From the NCBI GenBank assembly GCA_015847255.1, contig JADLZK010001918.1:434001-498000 (forward strand): 64,000 nt of DNA. Reading direction: 5' to 3'. The stretch is from Hyparrhenia diplandra. Taxonomy: Eukaryota > Streptophyta > Magnoliopsida > Poales > Poaceae. The notes below the pieces were generated by a model. That model did no database searches, was not told the DNA's origin, and saw nothing but the letters and a program-made list of their open reading frames with translations. The position numbers and the translations under genes were made by a program. Shown in pieces: positions 58,560 to 64,000 of the stretch (positions are counted from its first letter, which is position 1; each line of letters begins with the position of its first letter).

Positions 58560-59470
58560 TGGCATCTTATATGATTTGTGATATGAGAAAATAAAACCCA
58601 TTTTTCCAGTGTCTCGTTTCACTTATTATCCTCACACTACTGACTAACTTGGTTGATATTTATATTTTCGTGCACCTATTCCTCTTACTCTGAAGTGCAT
58701 CAACCCTGCAAGATAATGCACATTAGGGAACTTAGGGCGCGTAATGAGGATTAGACACCAGCGTGTGGGATTTATATTTTTATGTATACTGAAGATCACG
58801 CATTCTCTGTTACTTAGGACACTAAACTACCTAGGCTCTTAAAAAGTTGTAGTTCCGCTATATGTCTGCTGGCAAAAATAATGCATCTATACACAATACA
58901 TGGGAACGGCTAGACACCTGAACAACATTATAAAGTGATAGGCACACACCACGCCTGTGATCAAGGAGTTGTCACTAATGACTGATTGATCCTCATAGTC
59001 AATCCCAAATATCATTTTGTAGTAGTAATGAGATTAAAATGAAGACCATCACTCTTGATGTACAAAGTAACCGCTCAGACTATATTACATATTTTAAGAG
59101 ATGCGTGAGAAAGGTTTCTTGAGGTGGGCTGGTCTTCTGCCTCTAGCAACATGAGAAAAAAAAACTTTTATTTCTTCATGTTCCTCTTTAGATGAGAAAA
59201 CAAAGCATTGTCCTTAAAACAGTAAAATGTATATGCTCAAATATAGTCTGTATAATGAGAGTCCACATGCACCATTGTGCTACATGGATGAAATAGTTAA
59301 TTAATTAGCATATACCTGACCATCTGGTTTTGACTTCTTCCAACCGTACAACTAGATATTCAATTTGCTATATGTACGTCGGAAGCCATGCGGTGTTTTG
59401 TTGGAAGGATGTACATAGCTTTTTCATTTTACCCTAGGTTCACCAACCAGCTGAGCTACTTTTCAAGCAC
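58560..59470. other. Right flank of locus P, degenerate
   Basis: Continuation of the unit (TTGGTTGATATTTA, then GAGATTAAAATGAAGACC as at 16410 and 44945) and a block matching 32790 (GTACGTCGGAAGCCATG). No site or gene is seen. Confidence 0.45.
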
Positions 59471-59479
59471 ATCCAATTT

Positions 59480-60064
59480 TACTCCCATCATAAACGAATT
59501 GCTGAGATACAGACTTGTGTGAAAAAAAAATACTAATTCAGATGCTATATTTTGTATTGATCTATGTTGGCACAATAATTGCTGATCGAACAAGTTGGTG
59601 TTCAAACAATTTACACGGGCTTTGTCGCCCGGTACAAACAACACGTTTACCGATTCTGAACCCATCACACATCTATTATTTGGACGCCATAGATCTGGGC
59701 TTTCCTCTTGTCGGTTTGCTTCAGAAGTTCAGATTGTTGCCCATCTGCCAACGGAGTGATGACTAACCACCTGCTACCTAATCTGAATGCCAGAAGCATC
59801 AGAGAAGCTGGAAGGAAAAACATGGACTGACTTTAGGAGTGTTTACATGAGGAGATGTCTCAGACTGAAGGGCTGGGCAATCATGGAACAAAAAAATTGT
59901 CTACATGAGGTCTCAGACAGCAGTCCCAACTTTGGAATTCCAGCAAACCCAACATGCACACATATTGGTTACCGCTGGCACTGTGGCTGATTCAGGAACT
60001 TGATATTTAATTGCTGATGCATCCCATCCCTATTATTAGACATCTCTTCGATGGTCTCCATCCA
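59480..60064 (-). ncRNA. Candidate PHAS-like locus Q
   Basis: The site is 60011-60032 (TTGCTGATGCATCCCATCCC plus TA). CTATATATAG at 60094-60103 is close because about 100 bp of the leader is deleted. TTATAAATAG is at 60224-60233. The body shares AACATGGACTGACTTTAGGA and AACCCAACATGCACACATAT. Its leader, CTATTATTAGACATCTCTTC, is the best empty-site match for the Helitron. A predicted phase starts at 60020. Confidence 0.5.
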
Positions 60065-60239
60065 ATTCCTAGTGTCAGCCATCATTGGTGCAGCTATATA
60101 TAGAAGTGTTTACCCTTGATGCCAGGTAATGGCCAAAAGGACCTCGATCGAATATTCATGGAATATGATTGTTGAATCTAGACCATGCATGGGGACTATG
60201 GGTGTTTGCCTTACCTAGCTAGGTTATAAATAGAATGAC

Positions 60240-60778
60240 ATTGCATATGATTTGACATCTGAGAAAATAACTTTTTAACACCCCACACTACTGAATAACT
60301 TGCTTTGTTGATATTTAAACATGTAGCCCTTCTCTGCTGGAAAGGGTGCAAGACTTGTCATCCCATATCATGTTCGAGTCTCTACTCAACACAGATGATC
60401 CAGTATGTGAGCAACACTATAAAGACATTGCCACCACGCCCATCATCCCGTAATTTTCACTAATCACCAGATAAATTAATACAGTCACTTTTTTGGTGTC
60501 AAAAGTGACTGGTCAAATGCACTACTACAATACATATTTTCAGAGATAGGTGAAAAAAGGTTCTAGGTAGAGGGTGGGCTGCTCATCCGCCTCGCTCCTT
60601 GTTTGGAATGAGTCAGTTTGACACCAATCCACATTTGTTGAGATGGATTGGCGTGTAATTTAGTTCAAGTTCCACTCTAATAAACCCCAATATATGTGCA
60701 TTTCGTACAGGGACTGTGGGGACGGAGAATACAATATACACTTTGTGATCGCATTCAAACAATTAGTGGATGTCGTTG
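60240..60778. other. Right flank of locus Q, no gene
   Basis: Unit continuation, including TACTGAATAACTTGCTTTGT (empty MITE site). A MITE-like fragment may start near 60600 (TTGGAATGAGTC). Nothing else is recognisable. Confidence 0.4.
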
Positions 60779-60791
60779 TTAATTGTCTAAT

Positions 60792-62143
60792 TTTTTTTAG
60801 ATAATGGGAATTATATTCCGGCTTCAGTCATCCGAGGATGCATCAGGCCAATAAAAAAACAACTGAAAAACAGTGTTACAGATAAGATAAAAGTCACCCG
60901 AAAAACACTGGTGCACTTGAAAAATAAAACGACTAAAACTCATCCGCCATTGGAGACTCCGGATCCTGTAACCTGACAACAGCATAAGGCCTCATAGGCT
61001 TGTGTGATAAGCTGCCACCTTGATGCCGGCGCCAGCCGACATCCAAGGGATCTTCCACCAGCGACGTCTCCAACGAGAAGATGCCATCCAAAGACGCCAT
61101 CGCCGCCCACCCAATGGTGTGCGTATGTTTTCACCGTAGAGATCGATCCACTTGAAAAGACAGCGCCTCCAGCGAGGAATGGCGCCCTCGGGCGTCACCG
61201 CCGTTGAAGTAGTGAGCGGCCAATGCCATGCCCCTCGAGGCCATGCCGTTCGCCGCCCGCCCGCCGGCGTGCACCATCGCCGAAATACAGATCACGGATA
61301 ACAAATGCCGGCGTCCACAACCATCCTCACCGCCCTTTTCCACGACACCTCCACCTTGACGAACGCTGTGGAAGCCACCATGGTTGGCCACGGGTTCATC
61401 CCCGATATGGTCAACCCAATTGCTTCACCGTCACCGCCGCCCGAGAACACCGCCACCATGGTCGACGTCATCGCAACGCCCATCGCCCTGGGATCGCCGG
61501 ATCAGCCCGCTTTGGGTTCTCTAGCATCCGGATATGGGCGGTCGACTGCGCCACCATGGGGAAGAATTCGCCTTCCGCCCAAAGCCCTACATTCCACCGC
61601 CACCACCGTCGTCCCGCACGCCTCCAAAGCCGACGCCCGATGGGGAAGGTTGGTGTCCGCCACCGCCACGCCGGGCGCACCGACCACCGCCCGGCGACGA
61701 AGCCGAGGGAGAAGAAAGTGAGGCCGTGAGCCGCGCCTTTGCCGAGCGGGCGCCGATCCGGTCGTGGGTGACCGGTGGCCGAGGAGCCGGGCGCCGTCGA
61801 AGGGGACGCAGCGCGGCGCACCCCCTGCCCGCAGCGCGCGATGGCGAGGAATCCTCCGGTCGCCGGCCGCCCGCTGGATCACGCGACCCCGCCGCACCCT
61901 CTTCTTCCGAGTCCGACGCCGCCCAATCCAGCCACCACCAGGAGGAAACGCCCTGCCGCCGCCCTCCCGGCAGCTCTGCGGCTGGCCCCGCCGGCTGCTG
62001 CGGGGGCGGCGCGGGCGGAGGAGACAAGGGAAAGTGGCGGCGGGGTTAGGGTTGAGTCGCCACCCGTGACACCCACGTGGGAGCGTCGCGAGAGCCTGTA
62101 ACCATGCTTTGGATTAGAAAATGAAAGCGCCACTTTTCCCTGT
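60792..62143 (-). mobile_element. Retroposon (LINE-like, GC-rich), poly(A) on the - strand
   Basis: The 13-bp duplication TTAATTGTCTAAT is perfect (60779-60791 and 62144-62156). Reading the - strand, the insert runs from 62143 to a tail of seven A residues (60792-60798) preceded by CCCATTATCT. A long target duplication plus a poly(A) tail shows insertion by target-primed reverse transcription. The first 900 bp on the - strand is very GC-rich, with long overlapping frames on both strands but no reverse transcriptase or endonuclease motif. It could be a deleted LINE or a processed transcript. Confidence 0.8.
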
Positions 62144-62279
62144 TTAATTGTCTAATAAACAGGAAAAAGTGTCCCATCCCTTTTATGTGATGTTGTTCTC
62201 AGATAAGACTCGTCCTCTTATTGGAAAATAACGGGGGCCACCACAAACCCTTTCATAGATAGCTGGACATGCATGAGTC

Positions 62280-63008
62280 ACGTGCTACCCTTGACTAAGA
62301 TAGAGGAATCAGCCAAAACAGATGTGCTGAAATCACTTTTCCAAAACTTGGTATGTGATCACACTTTTCCCAACAGGAATCAGCAAGCTGTGCAGATGTG
62401 CAAGAGCCAAACCATAGCCCAACCGAGGCTAAAACTCATGAATACGATATGAATACCTCTGCCCTTTGACGACTGAGCATGCACAGGTTTGGTAGATTGT
62501 TCAACCAAATTAGGCATTTTACATGTTGTTGGGGGTAATTTGAAGCTACTAGCGTAGTTTCTGCAGCCCAAATGCAATTTACGCATAATAAAGATTGACC
62601 TGATTCCTCAGTTGCAGAAATCATTTCATTGTTTTCTCTTTCCAGAAAAAACAGAACTCTAGCCACCACGCAATTGCAGGGGAAACACTACAAACAACCG
62701 TTGGTTCTCAAATTTCTAACCTGGTCAACTTAATACCTAACTGACACACACAACTTCTCCGTTGGTTCTAAGGATCATGGAACCGAAGTTCCCAATTTCA
62801 GAACTGTAGCAAAGGAAACATGAAGTATGGCACTGGAGGCGGCATCTCAACTTGATCTTTAAGTGCTGATCCATCCCATCCCTATCATTGGACATCTCTT
62901 CAGTAGTCACCATTTAATTCCAACATCATACTCATCGCCCCTCTCTGGTTGCAGACTAGTCCATTCCATACGTGTGGTGTTCTCTTTGCACCATGAAGCC
63001 GCAAATGT
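62280..63008 (-). ncRNA. Candidate PHAS-like locus R
   Basis: The site is 62863-62884 (GTGCTGATCCATCCCATCCC plus TA; C at position 10 has become C within ATCC, so more diverged). CTATTTATAG at 63038-63047 is the presumed TATA box and CTATAAATG lies near 63143. The body has CAGCAAGCTGTGCAGATG-type and ACTGAGCATGCACAGGTTTG blocks. A predicted phase starts at 62872. Confidence 0.45.
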
Positions 63009-63159
63009 GTGTTTTTGCTTCCCTGAAAATGGTGCAGCTATTTATAGAGTGTTACCCTTGAGGATGTATAAAGGCCAAAAGGACCTTGTAGTCCAGAGCT
63101 AGCATGATGTAGTCAAGACTACGGGTGTTTGCCTTACCTTCTATAAATGAGATGGCTTT

Positions 63160-63700
63160 GTACAGTATTTACCTTACCTTATATAAATGAGATAGCTTCA
63201 TTTAGCCCAATGTCTGATTAATCAAAGGTGCTATGTATATTTTGGCCACTGTGATGAAAAATTGTATCAATATAAGTTTAATCTAGGAAAATGTTCATTG
63301 CTACAACATGTAAAAAATAAGATATTTGTTTTAGGGTGTAATTTAGTTCAAGTTTCACCCTAATTGTAACGCCCAGTCCTAAATTAAGTAAATAAAAATA
63401 AAATAAATAAAATAAAATGAGAGTACTCTACCGCAGCTACTGTAGCGCGTCCTTTTTTTTTTCTCCACATTTATATGCACAATACGATGTGGTGAAAAAT
63501 CAGCCAACTACCTTCTATGTATGATGAGCTAGGGAACTACACGCTGGAGTGTGCATGTGTGAAGAAAAACAGAGAAAGAGATACCTAGGAAAGACCCTTT
63601 ACACATCGTGGAAAACGAAAATGGGTTACAATTCTCACTGCGAAAGCAAGCATCCTTTAATGGTTTGCTCAAAAGTAACGTCTGTCGCCACAAAAACATG
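63160..63700. other. Unit flank and possible LTR start
   Basis: At 63365 TGTAACGCCCAGTCCTAAAT resembles the start of the solo LTR at 10554 (TGTAACACCCAG). No matching end with a 5-bp duplication is visible before 63,700, so the extent is unknown. A poly(T) run is at 63451. Confidence 0.35.
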
Positions 63701-64000
63701 ATAGTTCGTTAGCAGTTGTTTCACTACATATGGTTCAGTTCAAATTCCCAATGCTTCATGTTCGCAAAGCTCAATCCCCTGTCTTCGGTTGCCAATGCCA
63801 ATAAACCACCATGCAGACAGCACGCTACTCACAATGTAATCTTTGTGAATTCTAGCATGTCTACACTTTGGGTCTTGTCTCCCCACACCATACATTTGAG
63901 TTGACACTTCACTTTTGTCAAGTTTTTAGATGTTTGTTCGGCTATATATCGAGGATCAGAAGCCATGGTTTTTTGTTTCAGAGTGGTGTGCATAGCTTTA
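63700..64000. repeat. Unit block continuing past the window
   Basis: It matches 54745-54980 (GGTTCAGTTCAAATTCCCAA, CTATATATCGAGGATCAGAA). The array continues beyond the right edge. Confidence 0.6.

Larger units (their letters stand above)
1..64000 (-). repeat. Diverged tandem array of non-coding units with a miR2118-like site
   Basis: Seen: outside the transposons, the same blocks recur across the window in the same order and orientation. These are a body block (for example GGCGGAAGCCATAAAC, CCAGCCTCGGAATTCCAGCA), a 22-nt site with core CTGATGCATCCCATTCC, a block with CACCATTGAATTCCTA and TTGCACCAGGAAGC, a CTATATATAG block followed by GTGTTACCCTTGAGG, a block GAATATGATTGTTGAGTC, and a CTATAAATAG block. 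Sites start at 3669, 4689, 14662, 39708, 41799, 44232, 45748, 47035, 48560, 50528, 53574, 54660, 56402, 58211, 60011 and 62863, with diverged relatives at 1239, 2270, 2819, 13783 and 42379. Inference: a PHAS-locus cluster transcribed leftward. No conserved ORF is visible in the units. Confidence 0.85.

Noticed and set aside
61223..62133. Open frames of 100-170 codons in the retroposon
   Set aside because: They overlap on both strands in GC-rich sequence and show no LINE or host-protein motif.
3250..63050. The sites as mature miRNAs of a MIR2118 gene cluster
   Set aside because: For a precursor, a near-complement of the site should lie within about 50-300 nt. I looked on both sides of several copies and saw none, apart from the tiny palindrome at 45761. 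The interpretation is not excluded; folding by program would decide.

Overview
The window is plant nuclear DNA, most likely from a grass (Poaceae). The elements support this: CACTA transposons with TTTACTCCCGGTTGG-type subterminal repeats, a FAR1/MULE element, a BED-type hAT element, a Helitron, Tourist-like MITEs and a copia gag fragment. I recognise no intact protein-coding host gene, and no tRNA or rRNA gene. The species cannot be fixed from this sequence.

The background of the whole window is a diverged tandem array of non-coding units spaced about 1.0-2.2 kb apart once insertions are subtracted. Most units carry the same 22-nt site on the + strand, core CTGATGCATCCCATTCC. This is nearly the sequence of the grass miR2118 family, so the - strand carries a miR2118-like target site. 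About 50-200 bp to the right of most sites lies a conserved block containing CTATATATAG or a close variant, which reads as a TATA box for leftward (- strand) transcription. A second TATA-like block (CTATAAATAG on +) lies roughly 100-200 bp further right. No matching miRNA* arm was seen by eye, and the units have no conserved ORF. The best interpretation is a cluster of reproductive 21-nt PHAS (phasiRNA) loci transcribed from the - strand. A MIR2118 cluster or inert repeats are the alternatives. At least 17 recognisable sites of this type are listed, plus more diverged relatives under two other unit types.

The array has been invaded by nested transposons, and many boundaries can be fixed to the base. 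A Helitron (4711-13126) sits directly next to a target site. It contains a FAR1-type MULE (5557-9548), a solo LTR (10554-12622) and a captured exon. A 10.7-kb CACTA element (17596-28292) carries decayed TNP2 and second-ORF/Ulp1-protease genes. A 1.2-kb non-autonomous CACTA with a GC-rich core lies at 30885-32068. A hAT element (34351-39457, 8-bp duplication) carries a frameshifted transposase. Further right are a short MULE derivative (40285-40651), a Tourist-like element (43292-44209), a truncated copia gag (about 51975-52850), a 191-bp MITE (56793-56983) and a minus-strand retroposon (60792-62143, 13-bp duplication). Three tiny poly(A)-only insertions with 12-16-bp duplications also occur.

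Because the units are paralogous, several insertions can be checked against empty sites in sister units. All coding sequences in the window belong to transposons or captured fragments, and all are broken.
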